This document shows, piece after piece, positions 38,595 to 47,391 of a DNA stretch of 64,000 bases. This DNA comes from Labilithrix sp. (GTDB lineage: Bacteria > Myxococcota_A > Polyangia > Polyangiales > Polyangiaceae): contig JAHBWE010000004.1 of assembly GCA_019637155.1 (NCBI GenBank), forward strand, positions 465,167-529,166, read 5' to 3'. The position numbers and the translations under genes are program-made. The notes beneath the pieces were generated by a model that saw nothing but the letters and a program-made list of their open reading frames with translations, was not told the origin of the DNA and did not search any database. Within the stretch, counting starts at the first letter, position 1; every line of letters begins with the position of its first letter.

Positions 38595-39650
38595 TCAGAC
38601 CTGGGGACTCGCCTTGAGGCCGCTCATGCTCTCGAACTCGGGGGTCAGCTCGCGGCTCATCAGGTCCTTGAGCGCCTCGAGCACCGGTTTGTCCTCGTAG
38701 AGGACCTTGTACGTCTCGTTGATGATCGGGAGCTCGATGCCGAGCTTCTGCCCGAGGTCGTAGGCGCTCTTCGCCGTCTTCACGCCCTCGGCGACGTGGC
38801 CCAGCGTCGCGACGATGTCGGGCAGCTTGCGGCCCTTCCCGAGCTCGAGGCCCACCGTGCGGTTGCGCGAGAGCTCGCCGCAGCACGTGAGGACGAGGTC
38901 GCCCATCCCGGCGAGGCCGGCGAGCGTGATCGCCTGGCCGCCGCGCGCGAGCGAGAGCTTCACCATCTCGGAGAGGCCGCGCGTGATGAGCATCGCGCGC
39001 GTGTTGTGGCCGAAGCCGAGGCCGTCGGCGCAGCCGGCCGCGATCGCGATCACGTTCTTGATCGCGCCGCCGCACTCGACGCCGGGGATGTCCTTGCTCG
39101 CGTACGTGCGCAGGTACGGCGCGTGGAAGCGGTGCATGACCGTGTCGCGGACGCCGTCGTCCTCCGCCGCGATGACGACGCCGGTGGGGAGGCCGGCCGC
39201 GAGCTCCTTCGCGAACGAGGGGCCGCTCAGGAACGCGAAGTGATGGTGCGTCTCCCCCGGCAGCTCCGCGGCGAGGATCTCGTCGACGAACGTGAGGGTG
39301 CCGTTCTCGATCCCCTTCGTCGCGCTGACGATCGGCGCGCTCTTCGGGACCTTGCGCGCGACGAGCTGCGCGACCTCGCGCGTGGCGTGGCTCGGCGCGA
39401 CGAAGAGGACCATCTCCGCGCCGGAGAGGGCCTCTTCCGGGTCGACGGTGGCGCGGAGGCGCGGGGGCAGCTTCGCGCTCGGGAGGTAGCGGCCGTTGAC
39501 CTGGTCCTCGTTGATCTGCGCGACGAGGTCGGGGCGGCGGCAGTACATCGAGACGGTGTCGCCTTTGTCGGCGAGCACCTTCGCGAGCGCGGTCCCCCAC
39601 GCGCCCGCGCCCAGCACCGCGACCTTCCGTTCGACCTGCGCGCTCGTCAT
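38595..39650 (-). CDS. gpsA: NAD(P)-dependent glycerol-3-phosphate dehydrogenase
   Basis: GpsA reduces dihydroxyacetone phosphate to sn-glycerol-3-phosphate for phospholipid synthesis. The 351-residue protein starts with the Rossmann motif KVAVLGAGAWGTALAKVLADKG. Other signatures are IVSATKGIENGTL, FLSGPSFAKELAAG, VECGGAIKNVIAIAAGCADGLGFGHNTRAMLITRGLSEM with the catalytic Lys, and GLAGMGDLVLTCCGELSRNRTVG. Start at ATG 39650 (MTSAQV); 76 codons of open frame upstream overlap the divergent lipoprotein gene and are discarded. The divergent gap to the next gene is 37 bp. Confidence 0.96.
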   Translation of the reverse strand: MTSAQVERKVAVLGAGAWGTALAKVLADKGDTVSMYCRRPDLVAQINEDQVNGRYLPSAKLPPRLRATVDPEEALSGAEMVLFVAPSHATREVAQLVARKVPKSAPIVSATKGIENGTLTFVDEILAAELPGETHHHFAFLSGPSFAKELAAGLPTGVVIAAEDDGVRDTVMHRFHAPYLRTYASKDIPGVECGGAIKNVIAIAAGCADGLGFGHNTRAMLITRGLSEMVKLSLARGGQAITLAGLAGMGDLVLTCCGELSRNRTVGLELGKGRKLPDIVATLGHVAEGVKTAKSAYDLGQKLGIELPIINETYKVLYEDKPVLEALKDLMSRELTPEFESMSGLKASPQV

Positions 39651-39687
39651 CGCTCCAAGATACCAACTCTGGTAGCCTGCGGGGGCT

Positions 39688-40749
39688 TTGCAGAAGACCT
39701 TTGGGGCCTGGCTCGCCGTCGTGGCGCTCGCCGGGTCATCCGCTCTCAACGCCGGCTGCAGCTGCAACCCGGCCTGCCAGTTCCGGGGGACCATCAACCA
39801 GCCCGAGAACCTCTCGATGCGCCGGTCGATGCTGCGGAAGGCGATGGGTGACTTCTGCAAGCAGATGAAGAGCCGCAACGCCCCGCTGAAGCTGAGCGCC
39901 GACTCGCCGGTGATTGGGCGCTTCTATCCGAGCCAGTGCACCGCGAGCGAGGGCGACACGCTCCACGTGACCTTCGCCGGCATGGGCTACGCCTGGACCA
40001 ACGTCACGAAGAAGGTGACCTTCAACGGCGGCGGGTCGGCCGCGTTCCGGTACGACTTCCAGGTGACCGACGGCGATCAGTGCGACATCTACTCGTACTT
40101 CCGCCCGCAGCGCATCGACGCGTCCAACTTCCAGACCCATCGCATCGAGAGCCCGCTCGCGACGATGTTCGCCGGCATCTCCTCGCTCGGGAACGACTTC
40201 GGCAAGCAGACGCTCGCGCAGAAGCTGCAGGAAGGGTTCACCGTCATCGCGAAGGACGGGAGCGAGGCCAACGTGGAGCTCGCGCTCGGCATCGTCCCGC
40301 TCGGAAAGAAGCCGTTCCACCCGTACCAGGTCGAGCGCGGCGACGGGCGCGTCACCTACGAGAACGAGCGCACCGAGGTCCACCAGAACCAGCGCGACTT
40401 CATCGGTCCGATCGTGGTGGAGGAGGAGAAGAAGGCGATCTACCTCACCGCCGCGGTCGACGGCATCCCCGCGATCGACGTCCTCGTGATGCGCAAGGCG
40501 GACGCGGAGCAGTCGCTCGGCCTCTACTACGAATACGCGCAGTCGGGCCCGCTCCAGGGCACGCCGATGCGGTCGGAGGTCCTCGCGCAGGGGAATCAAC
40601 TGAAGCGTTCGATTGTCGTTCCGCCCGGGACCTATTACATCGTCCTGGACAACACCCCGACCGCCGGTCAGGTGGCCCCGGTGGTGAACGCGCTCGACGA
40701 CCGCGCCGCCGTCGTCAACTACCTCATCCAGATCGGCGACGCGTCGTGA
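39688..40749 (+). CDS. Lipoprotein-like exported protein, first gene of the lepB operon
   Basis: A 353-residue protein with a signal peptide and Cys cluster (LNAGCSCNPAC), starting at a rare TTG (39688). Then follow a basic helix (MRRSMLRKAMGDFCKQMKSR) and a long strand-rich domain (HVTFAGMGYAWTNVTKKVTF, RYDFQVTDGDQCDIYSYF, YLTAAVDGIPAIDVLVM, GTYYIVLDNTP). The last block looks like a cell-surface beta-sandwich of the kind found in pre-peptidase or Ig-like domains. I do not recognise the family. The stop overlaps the lepB GTG start, indicating coupling. Confidence 0.65.
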   Translation: MQKTFGAWLAVVALAGSSALNAGCSCNPACQFRGTINQPENLSMRRSMLRKAMGDFCKQMKSRNAPLKLSADSPVIGRFYPSQCTASEGDTLHVTFAGMGYAWTNVTKKVTFNGGGSAAFRYDFQVTDGDQCDIYSYFRPQRIDASNFQTHRIESPLATMFAGISSLGNDFGKQTLAQKLQEGFTVIAKDGSEANVELALGIVPLGKKPFHPYQVERGDGRVTYENERTEVHQNQRDFIGPIVVEEEKKAIYLTAAVDGIPAIDVLVMRKADAEQSLGLYYEYAQSGPLQGTPMRSEVLAQGNQLKRSIVVPPGTYYIVLDNTPTAGQVAPVVNALDDRAAVVNYLIQIGDAS

Positions 40750-42182
40750 GCGAAGAAGAAGAGACGGTCGAGGCGAAGGAGGAGGCGAAGGAAGAGGTCG
40801 CCCCGGCGAAGGATGCGCCGCCAAAGCCCGCGCGCGAGCACAAGAAGCCGGAGCGGCCGCCGATCAAGGTGCTGCGCACGGTGTACTGGGCGCTCTGGTT
40901 CGTCCTCACGCCGTTCCTCCTCGCCTGCATCCTCGTCTGGGCGCTCACGCCCGCGAGCGGGATCGATCGCGGCGGCGTCCTCGGCTGGATCGAGGAGCGC
41001 GTGCGCGATCAGCCGGTCCCGTTCGGGATCGTCACGTTCACGATGTTCGAGATGGCGCTGTGGTGGGTGCGCCATCACCTCCCGCTCGCGTACCACGCCC
41101 ATCCGCCGCTGCGCGACGGCCTGCCGAAGGGGATCCGCGGCCCGTTCGAGAAGGCGCGCGCGCTCGTCGAGGAGGCGGAGGCGATCCTCGAGAAGAACAA
41201 GGGCGCGATCGAGAAGGAGCTCTCGGCGAAGGAGCGCGCGACGCTCAAGGCCGACCTCGACGCGCTCGAAGACGCGATGGAGCGTGAGCCGTTCGACGAG
41301 GAGGCGTTCCTCGAGGCGGCGGTGAAGGCCGACGGCGAGGTCGACACGAAGCTCGGTCGCTGGCGCAAGAGCGAGGCGCGCGAGTACGCCGAGTCGATCC
41401 TGATCGCGATCGCGGTCGCGATGGCGCTGCGCGCGTTCGTGGTCGAGGCGTTCAAGATCCCGAGCGGCTCGATGATCCCCACCTTGCAGGTCGGCGATCA
41501 CATCTTCGTCAACAAGTTCACCTACGGCCCCGCGATCCCGTGGACGCAGTCGCGGCTGTGGTCGCGCATGCCGCCCGAGCGCGGCGACGTGATCGTCTTC
41601 GCGTTCCCCGAGCACCCCGATCAGGACTTCATCAAGCGCGTCATCGCGATCCCGGGCGACAAGCTCGAGGCGCGCGGCGGCCACCCGATCATCAACGGGT
41701 GGGAGGTGCCGAGCTGCTCCGCCGGCACCTACAGCTACAGCGAGGCCCCCGACGGCTCGAAGCGCGAAGGTGAGGTCTTCGTCGAGTTCCTCGAAGACGA
41801 GGCTTACCTCACGTTCTACGATCGCTCGAACCTCGGCTCCGAGTACCAGGGCCCGTACTTCGTGAAGCCGGGCGAGGTCTGGGTCATGGGCGACAACCGT
41901 CACAACAGCCACGACTCGCGGCTCTGGTTCGGCGGCACCGGCGGCGGAGTCCCTTACGAGAAGATCAAGGGGCGCGCGCTCTTCGTCTGGCTCAGCGTCT
42001 CGGACTCGATCGACTGGTCGCGCATGTTCGCGCCGGTCATGGGGCGTCCGCCGAGCCACGGTCCGTTCCCCGGCATGAACCCCGCGCTGAAGGCGCTCGA
42101 AGGCCCGGTCGACAAGTGCCTCCGCGCGCGCCCTCCGCTCGAGAAGACGCGGCCGCCGGCGGGCGGGGGTACGATCCGGTGA
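40746..42182 (+). CDS. lepB: Signal peptidase I with long N-terminal extension
   Basis: LepB cleaves signal peptides from exported proteins at the outer face of the inner membrane. FKIPSGSMIPTLQVGDHIFVNK contains the catalytic Ser at about 241. RGDVIVFAFPEHPDQDFIKRVIAIPGD contains the catalytic Lys at about 297, and MGDNRHNSHDSR is box E. The protein has 478 residues against roughly 250-330 for most LepB. The extra 220 N-terminal residues comprise an acidic/Lys-rich tail, two hydrophobic helices (about 48-70 and 95-110) and a coiled coil (ARALVEEAEAILEKNKG). Start is a GTG overlapping the upstream stop. The next gene overlaps its stop as TGATG. Confidence 0.93.
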   Translation: MSEEEETVEAKEEAKEEVAPAKDAPPKPAREHKKPERPPIKVLRTVYWALWFVLTPFLLACILVWALTPASGIDRGGVLGWIEERVRDQPVPFGIVTFTMFEMALWWVRHHLPLAYHAHPPLRDGLPKGIRGPFEKARALVEEAEAILEKNKGAIEKELSAKERATLKADLDALEDAMEREPFDEEAFLEAAVKADGEVDTKLGRWRKSEAREYAESILIAIAVAMALRAFVVEAFKIPSGSMIPTLQVGDHIFVNKFTYGPAIPWTQSRLWSRMPPERGDVIVFAFPEHPDQDFIKRVIAIPGDKLEARGGHPIINGWEVPSCSAGTYSYSEAPDGSKREGEVFVEFLEDEAYLTFYDRSNLGSEYQGPYFVKPGEVWVMGDNRHNSHDSRLWFGGTGGGVPYEKIKGRALFVWLSVSDSIDWSRMFAPVMGRPPSHGPFPGMNPALKALEGPVDKCLRARPPLEKTRPPAGGGTIR

Positions 42183-42397
42183 TGAAGCTCGCGGGTGTGC
42201 TCGTGGTCACGGCCTTGCTCGGCGCGTGCGCGGCGGCGGAGAAGGGCGCGCGCGAAGACCCGATGAAGTGCGAGCGCGATCCGAAGTGCGATAAAAAGCG
42301 CGGTCGCACGGCGGACTGCTCGACGCAGTGCACGGACGATCCCGCCTGCATGGAGCGCTGCGAGCAGATGCAGGCGCCGTCCAAGCTCGGTCGCTGA
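42182..42397 (+). CDS. Small Cys-rich lipoprotein
   Basis: A 71-residue lipoprotein (lipobox LLGAC, Cys at about 16) whose mature part carries six further cysteines in CERDPKCDKKRGRTADCS and CTDDPACMERCEQM. The C-x-x-x-C/C-x-x-x-x-C spacing suggests disulfides or metal binding. It starts on the last base of the lepB stop (TGATG), and its own stop overlaps the next start in the same way. Confidence 0.7.
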   Translation: MKLAGVLVVTALLGACAAAEKGAREDPMKCERDPKCDKKRGRTADCSTQCTDDPACMERCEQMQAPSKLGR

Positions 42398-43788
42398 TGC
42401 GCCGCGCCTGCGCCGTCGCCGTCGTGGCGGCCGTCGCATGCGAGAGCGGGATGGCGGCGTCGCCGCGGCAGGTGCGCGAGCACGTCGAGATCGCGAGCGG
42501 CGCTCGCCTCAAGGCGGTGGTCTGGGAGATCGGCGGAGATCCCGACGTCCGGCGCTTCGACCATTTCTTCGACCTCGCGCGGAACGAGGAGTGCGCGTTC
42601 GTCGACGGCGAGCGCGCCAACGTCGCGCCGGGTCCCGTCTACTACTGCCTCCCTCGCGGCGCCGCGGTCCACGACGTCGACGGGCTGCTCGCGTTGTACG
42701 AAGACGCGAGCTGCACCGCGCCGGTCGCGCTCTCGCCGTTCGACGGGCCGTCGGGGTACGTCGTCGCGCGGCCTCGCGACGCGTGCGCCGCGTCGTTCGT
42801 CGTTCACCGCGCGGGCGCGCCGCGCACGATCGAGCCGTACGTGCGGACGGACGACGGCTGTCTCCCGCGCGGAGGCCCCGCGGTGGTGCAGTCGCTCGGC
42901 GAGGTGATCCCGCTCGCGTCGTTCGTGCGCGCCGTCGAGGAGCCGGCGCTGGCGGACACGCGGATCCGGCCGCTCGTGCTCGCCGCCGCCGACGGCGCGC
43001 GGCAGCCGCTCGGCGGCTGGGACGACGAGCGGAAGGAGGTCGTGCGCGTCCCGAACGCGGCGGTGCTCGGCGAGGCGCGCTGGTTCCCCGCGCGCGTCGC
43101 GTTCGCCGGCGGCGGCACCGTCCTCTTCTCGCGGCCCGGGTGCGAAGCGCCGGCGCTGACGAAGAACGCGCGCGACGCGCAGTGTCCGCTCACCGCCGCG
43201 TTCGCGTATTCCGGGGAATGCGGTGGAGGAGACTACGTCGCGCTCGGCGCGCGCCTCGATCCCGCGACGCTCTGGCAAGAGGACGGCAGCGGGCGCTGCG
43301 TCGGCGCCGACGGCGGCGCGGGCGCGTCCGTGCTCGCGTTCGCGCGGGGCCCCGTCATCCCGCGCGCGTCGTTCGCGGAGGCGGTGCCGACCGAGCGCGG
43401 GGCGGGGCGCGTCCGGCTCCACGGGTACGCGTTCGCGTTCGACACGTTCTACGACACCGCGACGTCGGCTCCCTGCGCGCCGATGCCGGCGGCGGACGGG
43501 ACGACGCGCTGCCTCCCGACCGTGTCGGCGTCCGGCGTCCTCTTCGCCGATCCCGCGTGCACGATCCCGGCGCTCGAGCAGCACCCCGATCCGTGTGGGC
43601 TCGCGCCGCTCCCGGCGTTCGTGCGCTCGAGCGGCCGCGTGTTCGAGGTGACGGACGAGGTGAAGGCGCTCTTCGAGCGGGACGGCGCGAGCTGCCGCCG
43701 CCGCGCGGTCTCCGCCGGCGCGCGCGCCTACGTCCTCGTAGAGGTGGACCTCGAGCCCTTCGCACCCGCGACGACGCGCGAGCTATGA
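42397..43788 (+). CDS. Exported Cys-containing protein of unknown function
   Basis: A 463-residue exported protein with a signal peptide and an early Cys (VVAAVACESG). The body is built of similar segments of about 100 residues, each ending in an A-x-x-C pair: YEDASCTAP, FSRPGCEAPAL, FADPACTIPAL. This suggests a repeated strand-rich domain with one Cys pair per unit. The final RRRAVSAGARAYVLVEVD is strand-like. I do not recognise the family. It is translationally coupled to the small Cys-rich lipoprotein by TGATG. Confidence 0.65.
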   Translation: MRRACAVAVVAAVACESGMAASPRQVREHVEIASGARLKAVVWEIGGDPDVRRFDHFFDLARNEECAFVDGERANVAPGPVYYCLPRGAAVHDVDGLLALYEDASCTAPVALSPFDGPSGYVVARPRDACAASFVVHRAGAPRTIEPYVRTDDGCLPRGGPAVVQSLGEVIPLASFVRAVEEPALADTRIRPLVLAAADGARQPLGGWDDERKEVVRVPNAAVLGEARWFPARVAFAGGGTVLFSRPGCEAPALTKNARDAQCPLTAAFAYSGECGGGDYVALGARLDPATLWQEDGSGRCVGADGGAGASVLAFARGPVIPRASFAEAVPTERGAGRVRLHGYAFAFDTFYDTATSAPCAPMPAADGTTRCLPTVSASGVLFADPACTIPALEQHPDPCGLAPLPAFVRSSGRVFEVTDEVKALFERDGASCRRRAVSAGARAYVLVEVDLEPFAPATTREL

Positions 43789-43804
43789 GGTACGACTCCC
43801 GGTG

Positions 43805-44272
43805 ATGAGCACGAAGAAGACCGTGATGGTGACGTTGTTCCAGGAAGGCTCGACGTGCGCGATCCCGGTGCCGTTCGATCCGAAGGAAGTCTTCGGCAAG
43901 ACGCGCGCAAAGGTTGTAGTGACGATCAACCGGCACACGTACCGGAGCACGATCGCGTCGATGGGCGGCTCGCTCTGGATCCCGTTGCGGAAGAGCAACC
44001 GCGAGGCGGCGGGCGTCGCGGGGAGCGAGACGTTGAAGGTCACGCTGGAGCTCGACGAGGAGAAGCGGGAGGTGAAGCCGCCGGCCGACCTCGTGAAGGC
44101 GCTCGAGGCCGCGCCGCCGGCGTGGGACGCCTGGAAGGCGCTCTCGTTCTCGCACCAGCGCGAGCACGTCGAGGCGATCGAGGAGGCGAAGAAGCCGGAG
44201 ACCCGCGCGCGCCGGCTCGAGAAGGCGGTGGAGATGCTGTCGAAGCCGAAGGCAAAATCGAAGGCGAAATGA
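43805..44272 (+). CDS. YdeI/OmpD-associated (DUF1905) family protein
   Basis: A 155-residue cytoplasmic protein. The N-terminal half is a small beta-barrel (GSTCAIPVPFDPKEVFGKTRAKVVVTINRH, TYRSTIASMGGSLWIPL, ETLKVTLELDEEKREVKPPADLVKAL), which is the DUF1905 pattern. The C-terminal helix block (AWDAWKALSFSHQREHVEAIEEAKKPETRARRLEKAVEML) is the OmdA/YdeI bacteriocin-protection-like segment, with the conserved H-Q-R-E-H-V-x-x-I and R-x-x-R-x-x-K-A-V. Physiological role is uncertain. Its stop overlaps the next gene as ATGA. Confidence 0.85.
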   Translation: MSTKKTVMVTLFQEGSTCAIPVPFDPKEVFGKTRAKVVVTINRHTYRSTIASMGGSLWIPLRKSNREAAGVAGSETLKVTLELDEEKREVKPPADLVKALEAAPPAWDAWKALSFSHQREHVEAIEEAKKPETRARRLEKAVEMLSKPKAKSKAK

Positions 44273-44637
44273 CCTTTTACGCGACGTTGCTGATCCTCAA
44301 GTTCCTCGCCGTAATGGCTTATGCCGGCGCGGCGACTGCCGCTTATCTCGCGCCGGACGCGGCGGCGCGGAAGTGGCTGGCGCACCGCGTGGCGGGGCCG
44401 GCGATCACGGTCGTGTGGACGGCGGGTTATACGCTGATGACGCTCAAGGAGATCCGGTTCACCGAGCTCTGGATCGTGGCGGGCGCGGTCGGCTCGCTCG
44501 CGGCGAACCTGATCCTGATCCGCAACGTCGGGCGGCCGTCGCTCCCGCGCTGGGCGTGGGTCGGCACCGCGGCGCCGCTCGTCGTCGTGGTCGCGTGCAT
44601 GGTGTTGAAGCCGACGTGGGAAGGAGTGCTGCGATGA
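44269..44637 (+). CDS. Four-helix membrane protein of unknown function
   Basis: A 122-residue membrane protein with four hydrophobic helices (FYATLLILKFLAVMAYAGAATAAYL, AGPAITVVWTAGYTLM, LWIVAGAVGSLAANLILI, WVGTAAPLVVVVACMVL). The H at the end of the first loop and the pattern recall small heme-copper-free DUF2214-like or CopD-like membrane proteins, but I cannot assign it. It is coupled to the genes on both sides by ATGA overlaps. Confidence 0.6.
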   Translation: MTFYATLLILKFLAVMAYAGAATAAYLAPDAAARKWLAHRVAGPAITVVWTAGYTLMTLKEIRFTELWIVAGAVGSLAANLILIRNVGRPSLPRWAWVGTAAPLVVVVACMVLKPTWEGVLR

Positions 44638-44909
44638 AGACGCTTCGGCTCGTGAGCCTGCTCGAAGGGATCTCGCTCCTCGTGCTCGTCGGCATCGCGA
44701 TGCCGCTGAAGCACGTCTGGCACATGCCGCTCGCGGTCCGGATCTGCGGGATGATCCACGGCGTCTTGTTCCTCGCGCTCGTCTCGGCGCTGGTGCGGAC
44801 GCAGAGCGAGCGCGGCTGGCCGTTGTCGCGCGTCGCGCGCCTCATCGCCCTCGCGCTGCTCCCGTTCGGGTTCATCCCGATCGAGCGCGAGCTGCGACGC
44901 GACGCATGA
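44634..44909 (+). CDS. DUF3817 membrane protein
   Basis: A 91-residue protein with three predicted transmembrane helices. LRLVSLLEGISLLVLVGIAMPLKHV and VRICGMIHGVLFLALVSALV are the family signatures of DUF3817, with the conserved E-G, P-L-K and H-G. Function is unknown; members are often encoded beside other small membrane proteins, as here. The start overlaps the previous stop by 4 bp. Confidence 0.75.
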   Translation: MKTLRLVSLLEGISLLVLVGIAMPLKHVWHMPLAVRICGMIHGVLFLALVSALVRTQSERGWPLSRVARLIALALLPFGFIPIERELRRDA

Positions 44910-45036
44910 CGAGCACGAAGCACCTCGTGCAGTTCATCGTGCAGCAGGGCTTCGACTGAAACGCGGGGCCGGCCGCGCAGTGGCGGCGTCCGGGTCTCCT
45001 GACGCGTCTCTTCGGCGCGGTCTAGACTCGTGCGCG

Positions 45037-46095
45037 ATGCATCTCTTCGAGCCGCTCGCGCTTCGTGGCGTCACCCTCGCGAACCGCATCGTCGTCTCTC
45101 CGATGTGCCAGTACTCGGCGGAGGACGGGCATCCGGGCACGTGGCATCTCGTCCATCTCGGCAGCCGCGCGGTGGGCGGCGCCGCGCTCGTCTTCACGGA
45201 GGCGACGGCGGTGGAGCCGCGGGGCCGCATCTCTCCCGCCGACACGGGCATCTGGAGCGACGCGCACGCGGAGAGCTGGGCCCCGATCGCGCGCTTCATC
45301 GCCGCGCACGGCGCCGTCCCCGCGATGCAGCTCGCGCACGCGGGCCGCAAGGCGAGCACGGCCCCGCCGTGGGACGGCGGCAAGGAGGTGCCTCCCGCCG
45401 CGGGCGGCTGGCAACCCGTCGCGCCGAGCGCGCTCCCCTTCGCCGACGGCTACCCGCTCCCCGCGGCGCTCACGCGCGCGGAGATCGACGGCGTCGTCGA
45501 GGCCTTCGCCGCCGCCGCGGCGCGCGCGGTGGCCGCGGGCTTCCGCGTCGTCGAGATCCACGCCGCGCACGGCTACCTGCTCCACGAACATCTGTCGCCG
45601 CTCTCGAACCATCGCACGGACGACTACGGCGGCACGTTCGAGGGCCGCACGCGCCTCCTCCGCCGCGTCGTCGAGCGCGTGCGCGCGTCGATCCCGGACG
45701 CGTGCCCGCTCTTCGTCCGCGTCTCGGCGACGGACTGGGTCGACGGTGGCTGGACCCTCGACGACACCTGCACCCTCGCGCAGTCGCTGGTAGACGCAGG
45801 CGTGGACCTGCTCGACGTCTCGAGCGGCGGCCTCTCCCCGCAGCAGCGGATCCCGCTCGGCCCGGGCTACCAGACACCTTTCGCCGCCGAGGTCCGCCGC
45901 CGAAGCGGCCTACGCACGGGCGCGGTGGGCCTCATCACGTCGCCGCAGCAAGCGGACCACGTCATCCGGACGGAGCAAGCCGACCTGGTCTTCCTCGCGC
46001 GGGAGCTCCTTCGCGACCCATATTGGCCCCAGCGCGCCGCAGGCGCGCTGGGCGCGGGGGTGGCGCCGCCGCGCCAATACGCCCGCGCGTGGTAG
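45037..46095 (+). CDS. NADH:flavin oxidoreductase, YqjM-like old yellow enzyme
   Basis: A 352-residue FMN-dependent ene-reductase. LFEPLALRGVTLANRIVVSPMCQYSAEDG is the YqjM-type N-terminus with the FMN-tuning Cys. MQLAHAGRKAS follows, then the substrate-binding pair in VEIHAAHGYLLHEHLSPLSNHRTDDYGG and the late GLITSPQQADHVIRTEQADLVFLARELLRDPYWP. It reduces activated C=C bonds with NAD(P)H; the natural substrate is unknown. Start at ATG 45037 (MHLFEP). It has 127 bp upstream for its own promoter. Confidence 0.93.
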   Translation: MHLFEPLALRGVTLANRIVVSPMCQYSAEDGHPGTWHLVHLGSRAVGGAALVFTEATAVEPRGRISPADTGIWSDAHAESWAPIARFIAAHGAVPAMQLAHAGRKASTAPPWDGGKEVPPAAGGWQPVAPSALPFADGYPLPAALTRAEIDGVVEAFAAAAARAVAAGFRVVEIHAAHGYLLHEHLSPLSNHRTDDYGGTFEGRTRLLRRVVERVRASIPDACPLFVRVSATDWVDGGWTLDDTCTLAQSLVDAGVDLLDVSSGGLSPQQRIPLGPGYQTPFAAEVRRRSGLRTGAVGLITSPQQADHVIRTEQADLVFLARELLRDPYWPQRAAGALGAGVAPPRQYARAW

Positions 46096-46293
46096 GCGAA
46101 TCGCATCTTCCTCGAGGCGCGCTAGCTGTCGGCCTGTCGCTGTTTTCGCGGTCGGCGGCTAGTTAGATTCGAGGCAAATTCGATCTGCGTGTTGAACGGG
46201 AATGGGCGCGGACGAGCTGTCGCTTGGGTGTGAGTGCTACGTGAGCTGCCTCGATTCGTTGGCCACGGCGGCCGGACGTGGGGCTCGACGCGA

Positions 46294-47250
46294 CTACGAA
46301 CCCACGAGTCGTGTGAGCAGGCACGAGGCGCCGGCGATGCCCCATCCCGCGAGGACTTCGCGGGGCGTGTGGCGGCCCTCGCGCACGCGGGCCCAGCTGA
46401 CCGAGAGCGCGACGATGAGGAACGGCCATGGGCCTCGCGACGACGTCGCGGAGATGAGCACGACCACGCCGACCGGGACCGCGACGTGGCCGCTCACCTT
46501 GGTCCCGACCACCGTCGTCAGCGTGAAGAGCGCGGTCGCGATCAGGTTCGCGGTCGTGATGTCGCGCACGATCGCCGGGGCGTCCACGAGATGCACCGCG
46601 ACGAGGATGACCGTCGCGGCGACGAGGGCGAGCAAGAGGAACCGGGGCCGCTCGGCGCGCACCGACAGGTCACGATCCGAGTACCAGCCTCGCTTCAAGC
46701 CGACCCACCAGGTCGCCGCGAGCGGGAGCACCGCGAGGACGAGCACCAGCGTCCAGCCGAGGGCCGCGCGTGTGTCGCGGAGCGTGCTCCACGCGAGCGC
46801 GAAGACGCCGAGAGGACCGATGAACCCCGGATGCAGCGCCACGCCCAGCGATCGCGCGAGCGGGTAGACGCGGCGCCGGTCGAAGAGCGACCAGACGATC
46901 AAGCCGACGGACGCACCTGCCGCGTCGACCACGAGATCGAACAGCTCCTCACCACCGGGAAGACGTGACCTCGAGAGCGCCTGCGCGAGCTCCTGCGAGC
47001 CCGCCACGAGCAAGAACGCCCCCGCGGCGAGGACCACGCGCGCCGCGCCAGGCGACGACGACGGAAACAACCACGCGGCCAGCGCCACCGCCAGCGAGCC
47101 ATAAAGGACGCTGTGCGCGACGATGTGAAGGGGCTCGCTGGCCAACGCTCGACCGAGGAGCGAACCTGCGGACGGCGCCACATGCTCGAGCGCGAGGGCA
47201 CACGCGACCATTCCCAGCCCCATCAGTACGACCAACCACCTTGCGCGCAT
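46294..47250 (-). CDS. VanZ-like / PAP2-like membrane protein fusion
   Basis: A 318-residue polytopic membrane protein. The N-terminal half (HIVAHSVLYGSLAVALAAWLF, AGSQELAQALSRSRLPGGEELFDLVVDAAGASVG) follows the VanZ-like pattern, with H-x-x-x-Y/F-x-x-L and the acidic D-x-x-x-D. The C-terminal half (GTKVSGHVAVPVGVVVL and WARVREGRHTPREVLAGWGIG) resembles PAP2 phosphatase motifs: S-G-H, and R-x-x-x-x-x-H with H-T-x-x-E/D. If so, it could handle a lipid phosphate. The first PAP2 motif (K-x6-R-P) is only weakly visible. It is divergent from the pseudokinase gene. Confidence 0.55.
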   Translation of the reverse strand: MRARWLVVLMGLGMVACALALEHVAPSAGSLLGRALASEPLHIVAHSVLYGSLAVALAAWLFPSSSPGAARVVLAAGAFLLVAGSQELAQALSRSRLPGGEELFDLVVDAAGASVGLIVWSLFDRRRVYPLARSLGVALHPGFIGPLGVFALAWSTLRDTRAALGWTLVLVLAVLPLAATWWVGLKRGWYSDRDLSVRAERPRFLLLALVAATVILVAVHLVDAPAIVRDITTANLIATALFTLTTVVGTKVSGHVAVPVGVVVLISATSSRGPWPFLIVALSVSWARVREGRHTPREVLAGWGIAGASCLLTRLVGS

Positions 47251-47391
47251 TCCCGTTCAGCATGCGCGGTTTGCCGCGTCGCGCGAGGCGGAACGTGGTG
47301 ACCGGTCGGAACGGGCGTCGAACGGTCGCGAGATCGGATAGCGTGGCTCGGTCGAGGGTCGAGGGGCGCCGGGCGAGGTCGAGGAGGGAAC

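Noticed and set aside
40746..42182. Possible frameshift in lepB because the protein is so long
   Set aside because: The frame is continuous with all catalytic boxes in order; the extra length is at the N-terminus.
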